From positions 91,582,001-91,646,000 of the forward strand of contig CM075676.1 of assembly GCA_037962975.1 (NCBI GenBank): a DNA stretch of 64,000 bases, written 5' to 3'. Positions 13,063 through 21,449 of this stretch are shown here, one piece after another. Every line of letters starts with the position of its first letter. Position 1 is the stretch's first letter. The notes beneath the pieces are model-generated. The model worked only from the letters and a program-made list of their open reading frames with translations, was not told the origin of the DNA and made no database searches. The DNA comes from Clitoria ternatea (Eukaryota > Streptophyta > Magnoliopsida > Fabales > Fabaceae). The position numbers and the translations under genes were made by a program.

Positions 13063-13249
13063 TAACAAAACTTTGAGGCTGAAAGAAAGAGGGAAGAGAG
13101 CTAAACACTAAATTGTGTTCATTCATTTTGAAAAGATAGTTACAATGGTAAACAAATAAGTATTTATAGACCTAAGGAGAAAAAAGGACTATAACTACTC
13201 AATAACAGAAAATGAACAAACTATTAACCAACTAATAATAGTTCTAACA
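13063..13249 (-). repeat. 3' LTR of the gene-capturing element
   Basis: A 187-bp direct repeat of 15096-15282 with about three mismatches. It ends ...TTCTAACA on the plus strand, next to a purine tract on the minus strand. Confidence 0.95.
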
Positions 13250-13259
13250 TCCTCCCTCA
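13250..13259 (-). other. Polypurine tract of the gene-capturing element
   Basis: Minus-strand TTGAGGGAGGA-like purine run directly before the 3' LTR start TGTTAGAAC. Confidence 0.75.
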
Positions 13260-13341
13260 AACCAATAAGAGGGTACCAACTATTGGTTTGAAATTCTAAG
13301 AAAAAAAAATTATAACCAAATATCATTTGATCACATTATTA

Positions 13342-15159
13342 TCAACAAGCCTCAATCCCAACACAGAAGCCATGTGTATAATTCCCTGTTAGAAAATGAG
13401 CATAGGCATCAAACTCTTCATCATCAAGAAACCCAGCTCTCATATACACTGTCACAAGCTCATTGTAAGTAACAATATCAACAAGGCAACTGTTACTTAT
13501 TTCCTTCAAGACATTCAAGGCCTCGGTGTAGATTCCAGCCCTGCCAAAAAATAGTTGATCCAGCATCTTCAGCAGCATGAGCACCACCATGGCCATGAAA
13601 ACTCCACAACTGAATTTCCCATTCTGGTTGAGGCCTCCACCATTGACAAGTGAATCTTCAATAGCATGAACTTGGGTTGAAAAGGACAAAATAAAGTTGA
13701 GGTAGCCTCTTCCAACAATACCAGAAATAATACCCAATGATACAGCACAAGGCTTTGATCTCACAGCATCACAGATAATAGCCTTTGAAACATATTCTAA
13801 TTTCACAACATTATGAAAGAAAGGATTAGGAACAGGGCCATTGGTTGCCCTTACTCTTGCACTGGCCCTCTTTGATCCATTATCATATTTAGACACACCA
13901 AGAATTTCAGTAGCCAAATTAAGGTCATGTTGTGTCTCACAATAAGCATTTGATCTGTCCTCCAAAGCAAACGCAGAACCAATCGATTCAAGCAACTCCA
14001 ACAAATCCTTTTTTTCAGCCTCACCTTGAACCTCACGTGCTTCATCAATTTTTGGCACGACGCAACACACAAACAAACCACTAGAACTCATAATCCTGGA
14101 ATCATGCTGAATTCCAGTAATCTTATCTTCCAAATCACCATATGCATGTACAGGCATAATCTTACTTTCAACTAAAAGCGCAGCCAAATTCATCCTAAAA
14201 CTGGCCTCCAGAATTCTAGCCTTACTCTCACCGTAACCGTTAAAATCAAAATCAGATGAAAATTCAGGTTTCAATAAGGACAAACCTTGGTTTTCGTTGC
14301 CATCAGACTTGTCAGGAACGCCGTCGCAGAGAATGGTGAGTCCTTGGAGTCGTTCAATTTCCTCTAAATCGACGACCTCTTCGGGTTGAAGGTTATTGAC
14401 AATGTCGACAATGGAAGAGGCTTTAGGAGGATCAGGTTCAAGGAGGCCTTGGCTGACGGACTCTTTGCGCTTAAGGACGACTCGTTGAGCGAGATCTTGA
14501 TCTTGGATCTGGATCTCGGATCTTGGATCTGAATCTTGGAGCTCCACGAAATGTATGACGCGGACGCGGGATGGCTCCGAGACGATGATGGCACGTGCTT
14601 CTTCTGTGATCTTGGCTTGGTGAGGGTTTGAGACTAAGAGAATGGCTCCACCGCGGAAGGCTTGGGCGACACCAGGTTTGAAGGAGTATGGACTCTGCTT
14701 TGGATCGGTGACGACGGTGGTGTTGTTGAGGGTGACGGTGCCATCTTCTGCCATCGCCAAGTGTTTGTGGAAATGCGCAAATGGAAGAGAGATCAGAGGA
14801 AGATGATATTTGTGATTTATCCTTGGCACAAACATGTTTTCTTCTTCCTCTGTATCTGAACCAAAATTACCAAACATAAATGGACATTTTACAGGTTTCC
14901 ATTCTGGTGCGGGTTCCTTGGCCTTCTTCAAGCTAATTTTGAGAGGATTGAACTTCTTCTCAAGTTTGGTTAACCTCCATAGATGAGAGATTATGGAATG
15001 TACAAGAAGAAAGGAAGGGGGCTTGTATATGGTTCTTTGGAGGTGCCTAACAAGGAATGGATCGTTTCTCTCCTCAAAGGAGAGCTTTGATACCATAACA
15101 AAACTTTGAGGCTGAAAGAAAGAGGGAAGAGAGCCAAACACTAAATTTTGTTCATTCAT
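13342..15159 (-). CDS. 605-codon chimeric ORF built from host gene fragments
   Basis: A single uninterrupted frame from an ATG inside the 5' LTR (15157-15159), through the primer site (translated as VMVSKLS at residues 21-27), to a stop about 90 bp before the 3' LTR. Residues 1-60 come from LTR and leader; residues 61-135 are unassigned, perhaps 5' UTR of a captured transcript. About 136-208 resemble PDX1.2, 215-368 the chloroplast MurE homologue, 375-487 SDE5, and 540-582 a pentatricopeptide-repeat protein. Residues 488-539 look like host sequence read out of frame. No segment keeps a complete catalytic domain: the MurE part stops before the ATP-binding region. No retroviral domain is present. 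Whether a protein is made is unknown; an open frame of this length across joined fragments is unexpected for a neutral relic. Confidence 0.75.
   Translation of the reverse strand: MNEQNLVFGSLPSFFQPQSFVMVSKLSFEERNDPFLVRHLQRTIYKPPSFLLVHSIISHLWRLTKLEKKFNPLKISLKKAKEPAPEWKPVKCPFMFGNFGSDTEEEENMFVPRINHKYHLPLISLPFAHFHKHLAMAEDGTVTLNNTTVVTDPKQSPYSFKPGVAQAFRGGAILLVSNPHQAKITEEARAIIVSEPSRVRVIHFVELQDSDPRSEIQIQDQDLAQRVVLKRKESVSQGLLEPDPPKASSIVDIVNNLQPEEVVDLEEIERLQGLTILCDGVPDKSDGNENQGLSLLKPEFSSDFDFNGYGESKARILEASFRMNLAALLVESKIMPVHAYGDLEDKITGIQHDSRIMSSSGLFVCCVVPKIDEAREVQGEAEKKDLLELLESIGSAFALEDRSNAYCETQHDLNLATEILGVSKYDNGSKRASARVRATNGPVPNPFFHNVVKLEYVSKAIICDAVRSKPCAVSLGIISGIVGRGYLNFILSFSTQVHAIEDSLVNGGGLNQNGKFSCGVFMAMVVLMLLKMLDQLFFGRAGIYTEALNVLKEISNSCLVDIVTYNELVTVYMRAGFLDDEEFDAYAHFLTGNYTHGFCVGIEAC
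13414..13542 (-). pseudogene. Captured PPR gene fragment
   Basis: ORF residues about 540-582 read EALNVLKEISNSC then DIVTYNELVTVYMRAGF. The VTYNELV...Y.RAGF pattern is the hallmark of a 35-residue pentatricopeptide repeat, an RNA-binding helix pair of organelle proteins. The wording is closest, from memory, to the plant PPR family typified by At2g18940 of Arabidopsis. Little more than one repeat is present, so it cannot function as a PPR protein. The exact parent gene is uncertain. Confidence 0.75.
13699..14037 (-). pseudogene. Captured SDE5-like gene fragment
   Basis: ORF residues about 375-487 contain LLELLESIGSAFALED, AYCETQHDLNLATEIL and, further on, KPCAVSLGIISGIVGRGYL. This matches the layout of plant SDE5 (SILENCING DEFECTIVE 5), in which a CUE-like helical domain with SLEDIASAYC...A.EIL is followed by a PVSVGTVSS.IGK.Y-type motif. 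SDE5 acts in trans-acting siRNA production and transgene silencing. The later DUF1771 region is missing. Assignment rests on remembered family motifs; identity to the host copy needs a search. Confidence 0.7.
14056..14517 (-). pseudogene. Captured MURE-homologue fragment
   Basis: ORF residues about 215-368 contain KRKESVSQGLLEPDPPK, EEVVDLEEIERLQGLT, YGESKARILEASF and GDLEDKITGIQHDSR...GLFVCCV. These are landmark stretches of the plant chloroplast MurE homologue: the plant-specific N-terminal extension and the start of the Mur ligase N-terminal (UDP-binding) domain. In plants MURE is part of the plastid-encoded RNA polymerase complex and is needed for chloroplast gene expression. The fragment ends before the GTDGKT-type ATP-binding motif, so no ligase or complete scaffold could be made. 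The GITGIQHDSR block makes this the firmest of the four assignments. Confidence 0.85.
14536..14754 (-). pseudogene. Captured PDX1.2-like gene fragment
   Basis: ORF residues about 136-208 start at what would be the parent gene's own Met (MAEDGTVTL) and continue TDPKQSPYSFKPGVAQ, RGGAILLVS, QAKITEEA, IIVSEP, then jump to RVRVIHFVELQ. This tracks the N-terminus of plant PDX1.2, the non-catalytic paralogue of pyridoxal 5'-phosphate synthase, including the LRGGAI strand of the TIM barrel. The jump at residues 196-198 skips roughly 30 residues between the SEP and the R.R.GHFVE.Q motifs, so the fragment is internally deleted. The upstream residues FAHFHKHLA are probably translated 5' UTR. Confidence 0.8.
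15082..15095 (-). other. Primer binding site of the gene-capturing element
   Basis: Minus-strand TGGTATCAAAGCTC directly follows the 5' LTR. It is a tRNA-Met-type primer site with one change from the usual TGGTATCAGAGC. Confidence 0.85.
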
Positions 15160-15282
15160 TTTGAAAAGATAGTTACAATGGTAAACAAATGAGTATTTAT
15201 AGACCTAAGGAGAAAAAAGGACTATAACTACTCAATAACAGAAAATGAACAAACTATTAACCAACTAATAATAGTTCTAACA
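15096..15282 (-). repeat. 5' LTR of the gene-capturing element
   Basis: A 187-bp repeat, partner of 13063-13249. It contains the ATG (15157-15159) from which the chimeric frame opens. Confidence 0.95.
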
Positions 15283-15287
15283 CTTGA

Positions 15288-16555
15288 AATTCAACCTTTT
15301 CATTTTTTCTTCATTCCAAATTACAAAACAATAACATACGTGGGTGCATTAGCTAAATGATCAACCAAACTTTTCATGAAATCTTGCCATGAAGTATATG
15401 GGAATAACATTTCGAGTTTAATAACAATGTAATCTGGGGTCATTGACTCTCTATCATGTCATTCTTTTCATTAACCATACCAATAATATCTACGAATACT
15501 AACACAAAACTAAAGTTTTAAAAATTAAATTAAATGCTATACAAATAATCTTTAAACTACACATACCAACTAACTTTCATTTTCTTAAATGTTTCGGCCA
15601 ACACCTTAGAAAATGATAATATGAAAATGTGTTTTTAAGAATGTCAAAACCTTCAATCAAACAAACTTGTATGTCTCTTTTAAAGCAGATTCTAAATTCA
15701 TAAATCATTAACTTGTAGTACTCATAATTAACAACAATAGTAAAATTGGAAAACATGTACAATTTTCCTTCAGAAATGGCTCTTTCAAACATGTAAGCAT
15801 GAATGTTCTTAATGGAAACTTGGATTATATCAAACTTATAAAAGATTTTTTTTACAAAGTTATGATATATGACCAAAAACTAATTCAAATTTTAGGTGAA
15901 CAAAGTATAAAGTACTTACCATTTCATCCATGACACATATGTGGTTGGGTCTTGAGGAGAAAACTTGTTAAGTACCTTCTATAATTGGATAACCTTAACT
16001 TTGAGTTTCTATATCTTGTTTTGAGTTTCAATATTGATCGCATTAACAAAATCATACGTCATAGCGTGTTGATAGTTATTTGGAAATATTTTAGAAAACA
16101 AAAAGAATGAGATACTAGAAAATTCTTATTCAGGGATGGAACAATCCTGTATCTAACTTCTCACTTTTCTGTCGCAAACAAATTCAAAAATAGAGTTAGA
16201 GCCAAAAAATTGTTAGTTGGTAAATCAGTGGTCACAGACGGCTTAGAGACCATATTTATGTTCTGTCTCTAACTAGATATCAACATGTTTTATCTCTATT
16301 TATTATTTTCCGTCTCTAAAGTAGAAGAGAGTGGTCTCGTCTTGCCTCTAACAGAGACAAAATTTTCCACTCTATTAGATGTAAATGTCGTCTTTATTTT
16401 GAAACGAATTGACATCTCCATCTCCAAGGTGTAAGACAAAATAGTTTCTAATTCCATTTTCATATATAACATTTTCATCTCTAACTCCATCACTAAATTC
16501 CATGATGTTTCTAGGTACGTTTCTAAATTAACTATTAATTCTCTCTCTTAAAATG
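15288..16555. other. Intergenic stretch without a gene
   Basis: AT-rich. From about 16205 to 16560 the motif TCTCTAA recurs in both orientations (for example near 16262, 16311 and 16471), as in the subterminal repeats of a DNA transposon, but I found no matching termini. The minus frames at 15577-15876 and 16296-16493 are low-complexity and not credible genes. Confidence 0.45.
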
Positions 16556-17635
16556 GTTATAAGTCTTGTAAGTATTTGATGCTTTAAAGCCAGACTTAGA
16601 AGGGGGTTGAATAAGTCTTAGACTCTTTTTCACCAAAAGTTAAACCAAATAAAATAAGTAATCAAGCAAATAACGAAAGAGAGAAATAAACACAAAGTTT
16701 ATACTGGTTCACTTCCAACACAGAAGCTACGTCTAGTCCCTTCTAACTTAAAGGATTTTCACTATTGTAAAAACTCCTTTTACAATAACAACACCAGACT
16801 AGTGCTACGAGTATTCTAGACTCTAGCCACTCCTGGATCAACCCAAGTATTCTTTCGAAAGTCTCTTCAGGCTATAGTGTTTCCCAACAAATACATTTTG
16901 ACAATCCATCATACTTTTACTAAGTGTGAGAAGCATAAAAGATACTACACGAAACTTAGTGTTTTTACAGATAAACAAGAGAGATTTTTGCACTAAGTTA
17001 TGACACAAGACCAGAATCTGTTAGAAAAATAGAATAGAACGCAGAGGGTCTTTGTCTTACAAACAAGAGTATTGACAATAAGAATTCTTGCACACTTGAA
17101 GGGTTTGTAACTCTCATTGTTTGAAGTTTAAACTTCTTCGATATAAATAAAGGCTGGAGGATAAAACCGTTACTGTTTCTTGAAAGGAGATATAGTCGTT
17201 GGAAATCCTTTGAAGATATTTTGCCTTAAGCTTCTTGTTACTAGACCTTGAAGATGAATTAAGCTCGAGAGAGGTCTGATACACTCCTTCATCATTTTCA
17301 CGAAAATAGTTTCTTATGCATTTCCATGCACAAACCATTCATAAACTAATTCTTGATTGAGCGGTAAGTTGCTTTCTGAGATGTTTTGATGAAATCTCTG
17401 ATCGTGATCAGTATGTGCAGAGGTAGGTACGCTGACAGTCGTTGCTTACTTTGATCTTGTTCTTTATGTTCTTTGACGATAAGCACACAAATATGATAAG
17501 AGCATTACTCTCAATGCATCACCGAAATAGAATTTATGAACGTTGAAAATAGTTCTTTGATCAGAATGCTTCTATTAGACTTTTGTTGTTCGACCAGACT
17601 TTTAGAACACTGATACTCCCCCTTTGTTTTCATAG
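16556..17635 (-). mobile_element. Probable Sirevirus-type (Ty1/copia) LTR remnant
   Basis: On the minus strand a purine tract, AACAAAGGGGGAGTATCA (about 17611-17628), is followed by about 1.05 kb of LTR-like sequence beginning TGTTCTAAAAG. The lower end holds AAGGGGGTTGAATAAG and, further in, TTATACTGGTTCAC, stretches I associate with LTRs of legume Sireviruses. No second LTR or coding region is visible; about 270 bp of possible 3' internal sequence (17636-17900) precedes the next element. The label relies on remembered similarity. Confidence 0.4.
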
Positions 17636-17900
17636 CTTAATATCTATATCCTGGAATTGCTAGATACACAGAAATGCGTTATAAACAATACAAACTTTAT
17701 CCTTTTGGTGAAAATACTTGATGAACGGTATAAACAAATTCAGGAATATAAAGTCTAGGGTCTGGTCCAAAGAGACTTAAAAACTTCTTTATCCAGACTT
17801 TTTCTCAACAATATTCCCTTTCTATTTTCATCTCTAAAAAAAATTCACCATTTGTCTTTAAGTTTGTCTTTGTAATCTTAATTCTTTTTATATTTATTTT

Positions 17901-18121
17901 TGTTCACTCTAAGTACATAAGACACAAAATCCTAGAGAATTACCCTGGGAGAATTAGGGTTCAATTGCTTAAAATGTCACTTAGAGATTTATACATAAAA
18001 GAAAGGCCATGATCTCATCCTGATATCTAACAGATAGGGATAATTTCCTCGAATTGAGGAGATAAAGATAATATCCTAAAATAAGGGGATAATAAGGACC
18101 TTAGCTAATCTGGAGGGAATA
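17901..18121 (-). repeat. 3' LTR of short gypsy element
   Basis: Shares TTCACTCT, AATTAGG, AAAATGTCACTT, TGATATCTAA, AAGATAAT and GGGGATAA blocks with 19979-20209, with many substitutions and small gaps. Confidence 0.75.
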
Positions 18122-18293
18122 AGAGCCCTTCAGTCATGAGCTCTCGGTCATCGGGCAAGCCGAATGACTATGTACCGAATGGTTGTATGCCATGTGATTT
18201 CTAGTTGTGAGCTCTATTGTTCCTCCGGTTGAGATTCCAAAATTTATCATAATTTGATGAGTTAAGTCATACTTGTCTTATTGTTATTCTGAT

Positions 18294-18360
18294 GGGTGTC
18301 GTTAAAACCTCTCAGGAGAAAAACCCATTGGGAAAAACCCCTGAGTAGGAAAAAGAGTGT
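18294..18360. repeat. Hairpin-forming motif, first copy
   Basis: GTTAAAACCTCTCAGG, then AACCCATTGGGAAAAACCC, then CTGAG forms an interrupted inverted repeat. A second, similar copy is at 18958-19023. Such an AAAACC...AACCCA.TGGGA...GAGTG block is, as I recall, common in plant Tat-lineage elements. Confidence 0.65.
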
Positions 18361-18729
18361 CCATGTTACATTCTACTGTAATTCACCTTTAAATAAAAAT
18401 GTTTCCACCTTTTAACTTTTCAAATCGGTATGCTCCTTTGCCGATGGGTTCTTCTACCTGGTGTGGGTCTTCCTAGTTGGCTGCTAGCTTCCTTTCCTTC
18501 CTGATTCTTCTATTGTTGTCAAGTACTCTTAGTATTAAATCCCCTCTTTGAAAAGGTCATATGGCATGAGCAGTGTATTCCATTTCTAAGTGGATTTCTA
18601 TTTAGAGGCTTGTATCTTAATGTAGGTTATGTCTCATTCTTCTAGATTAAGGTCTGAGTCTTCTTGTCTCCTTATGTCATTAAGGCCCGGAATGGTGTTT
18701 CGTGGTTGGCACTTGGCAATTTGTCCTCT

Positions 18730-18895
18730 GAGCTGTCACTCGGAGTTTTAGGACTTAACGTAACAATTATTTGTTGTTACCCCCGAGCCGTCACTCGGAG
18801 TTTTAGGACTTAACGTAGTAATCATTTTTGGTTACTCTTAGGCTGTCACTCGAAATTTTAGGACTTATTGCAATCGTTATTTGAAGAACATTGTT
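18730..18895. repeat. Three-copy tandem repeat of about 55 bp
   Basis: Units start near 18730, 18785 and 18839. Each has GAGC.GTCACTCGGAG followed by TTTTAGGACTTA, and the third copy is more diverged. Confidence 0.85.
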
Positions 18896-18957
18896 GAATC
18901 ATATAATTTCTAGAGAATTATTGAGCCAAATTGTTCTTGTGTTATTGATGTTTCGTT

Positions 18958-19023
18958 GGGCCTCATTAAAACTCTCGGGGGAAAACCCAATGGGAAAAAC
19001 CCCCCCGAGTAAAAAAAAGTGCC
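18958..19023. repeat. Hairpin-forming motif, second copy
   Basis: CATTAAAACTCTCGGG, AACCCAATGGGAAAAACCC, CCGAG: the same architecture as 18294-18360, with compensating changes in the stem (TCTCAGG/CCTGAG against CTCGGGG/CCCCGAG). Confidence 0.65.
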
Positions 19024-19034
19024 TCCGTGAATGA

Positions 19035-19616
19035 TTATATGGTGTTACTTGGTGGTTCTACTCTTGCCCCGCTGTTTTTGGAGCTCCTAACCCGATCAGC
19101 TTCATGCTCTTGCATATTCACGTAACGTACTACCTTCTTCCTGAAATTATCCATATTAGTCAGGGGCTTTATGGCCAAAGATTCAGAAAACTTACCTGAG
19201 CGCAATCTCGTCTGTATTGTCTGGAGGGCCACCTCTGAGCTTAAGTCTCGAATCCATATACCTTGTTCGTTGAAGCGTGCCATGAACTGCTTAGGTGTCT
19301 GTGTCTCCCTTCATCCCTACTTGAGGTTGACCAAGCTATGGAAAGTCTGCTGAACCACTCGGCTAGAGGCGAACTGGGTGAGGAACTTTTTCGTGAACTC
19401 TCTGAAACATGATACGCTTTTTAGCGAAATGTGTGAGAACCAGCGCATAGTGGATTTGGTGAGGGTGGTAGGGAAGGTTTTACATAGGAAGGCATCGGAT
19501 GCCATGAAGATGAAATGGTTGGTTGTAAACATGGTGAGGTGTTCTTTTGAGTCACCTCTTTCATCATACTTTTCCATTGTAGACGGCTTGTAATGTAGTG
19601 GTGTGGGGGTCGTCAT
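19035..19616 (-). pseudogene. gag relic of short gypsy element
   Basis: Two minus-strand frames make up a broken retrotransposon Gag. The upstream part (19317-19616) has ...TLTKSTMRWFSHI then FREFTKKFLTQFAS, the usual W-F...F..F...F..QF pattern of the Gag capsid domain. The downstream part (19035-19283) has MARFNEQ and ...SLAIKPLTNMD. Stops and a shift separate them at 19284-19316. No zinc knuckle, protease or polymerase follows. The Gag family (PF03732-like) is clear in outline, but lineage cannot be settled from this piece. Confidence 0.7.
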
Positions 19617-19956
19617 TACGACTTCTGTGAATGGATGTGTCGAATAGAAGACTAAAGGTTTTGGTCTATCTTCCTTTGGTTTTGTAGCTTGCGCATTCTA
19701 GTAACTGGAGGCCTCTCTTTCCTCTGATCGGTGATTCCTTAGGTTTTCGTTTTCTTTTTCCAACTGCTCCACGGTACGTTGCAATGTTTTAACAAGGGCT
19801 AAAACCTCCACCAATTGATTGTCACCGCCCTGGTGTCCTTCCTGATTTCCTCAAGTGTCTCATTCTTCTCTGAGGCCAGGGTTGTTGTGTGTGGTCACTA
19901 TCTTCTTCCTCATTGGAGTCAGTCCTTCTCTTTGTGATGTGGGAACCGTTTTACTG

Positions 19957-19978
19957 AGCCCCATGGTGGACGCCAAAA
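19957..19978 (-). other. Primer-site-like sequence of short gypsy element
   Basis: Minus-strand TTTTGGCGTCCACCATGGGG lies immediately inside the right LTR. Confidence 0.6.
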
Positions 19979-20209
19979 TATTCACTCTGAGTACATATAA
20001 AGAGTTACTCTAGGAGAATTAGGATTCTATTGCTCAAAATGTCACTTGAATTACAAAGGGGGCTCTGAGGCCATATTTACACATTAAAGAAGGGTCATGA
20101 TCTTGATCTGATATCTAATAGATATGAGTAATTTCCTAGAATTAAGGAAATAAAGATAATCTCCTAAAATGAGGGGATAAGGGAAACCTTAACTAATCCA
20201 GAGGGAACA
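19979..20209 (-). repeat. 5' LTR of short gypsy element
   Basis: Partner of 17901-18121. It starts TGTTCCCTCTGG on the minus strand. Confidence 0.75.
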
Positions 20210-20214
20210 GTTTT

Positions 20215-21406
20215 AAACACATTTTCCTTATAAATAAATGGGTATTCCGCAAAGTTATCATTTTCCAAAATACTTTTTTTCAAATACATGTAGATGGGAA
20301 TGCATTGTTTCCTATACATGCAAACAAAATATAATAATAAATAAAAAAGAGATTAAAATATAATATCACATCAAATATTACCTTTTAAAAGTTCAAATAG
20401 TTGAACTTTCAAATAGTTGAACTTAATGTTAATAATTGAATTTTTCAGTTGAAGAACATAAAAGATAACAATGAAAAAAATAAAAACCATAAGTATTAAT
20501 TGTTTTATTGTTTAATATAGAATTCATAACAACCTCTATCAACATGTTGTTCTTTATCTAAATGGATAAAGGCAAAGAAATTATCTAACAGATCATTAAG
20601 TCGCCACAAAATGGACATTCATCAGCCACAGAACCATCCAATTGGGATCGATATATAGTTTAAACATTTAATCAACACCACAGTAACTACAAGAAGAGAA
20701 AGAAAGGGGAAATGAGAGGTAAGAAGGAGTGAAAAGGGGGATAGAAACCAAAAAATAACAAAACAAATGCTTGTCATACCTTCTTTGAAAAGCAACCCAA
20801 CATACGAAAAGTATTTATTAAAACAAAAAAAATATTAAAAGTATCGAAATTGTGATTATTTAAATTTATGGGATTCTTTAATCAATAATGCTCTTAAAAA
20901 TTTATACGATAAAGGTTGTTTTTTAAAAAATTACATATATGGGTCGTTGTGTGTCCTATTCTTCAATGTTGTCTCAATGTATGATGATGCATATGTTTTT
21001 GATTGTTAAACCGCCACAGATTAAAGAGGTGTCAAAAAAATTCCTTTGATACAGTTTCTACGGTTAAAATCGTTAAAATAAAAATGCCGCAACATTATAT
21101 ATTTAATGTATTAAAATTGCATATAATATATATTTATATATTAATGTATAATATATATAATATTTATGTATTAAAAATTAAAATTAATGTGTAATATATA
21201 TATTAAAACTATTAATTTAATATATTAAAGTGAATAATATTTTAACGCATAATATATTAATGTATAATATATATAATTTATATCTTAAAATTATATATAA
21301 TTTATATATTAAAATTATATATTTATATATAGTTTTAATATATATATATATATATTACTTTAATTAATTAATATATATATATATATATTTTTGATCAACT
21401 ATGTCA

Positions 21407-21449
<43 letters not shown>

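Larger units (their letters stand above)
13063..15282 (-). mobile_element. Non-autonomous LTR retrotransposon carrying pieces of several host genes
   Basis: A 2220-bp element with two 187-bp LTRs (TGTTAGAACT at the start, TTTTGTTA at the end on the minus strand), a perfect 5-bp duplication CTTGA (13058-13062 and 15283-15287), a tRNA-Met-type primer site and a purine tract. The short LTRs and termini suggest Ty1/copia or TRIM ancestry. There is no gag, protease, reverse transcriptase or integrase. The interior is one long open frame in which I recognise parts of PDX1.2, MURE, SDE5 and a PPR gene joined head to tail, all in the element's own direction and without obvious introns. That indicates capture through RNA. 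The LTRs differ at about three sites, so the insertion is fairly recent. It must have moved using enzymes from another element. Confidence 0.93.
17901..20209 (-). mobile_element. Short degenerate Ty3/gypsy element with a gag relic only
   Basis: Diverged direct repeats at 17901-18121 and 19979-20209 flank 1.86 kb of interior. The target duplication is imperfect (ATTTT against GTTTT). On the minus strand, next to the right LTR, TTGGCGTCCACCATGGGGC resembles the primer-site signature of the plant Tat/Ogre group. A broken gag lies at 19035-19616 and no pol is present, so this is an old non-autonomous copy or an internally deleted one. A hairpin motif and a three-copy tandem repeat lie between gag and the 3' LTR. 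Confidence 0.75.
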
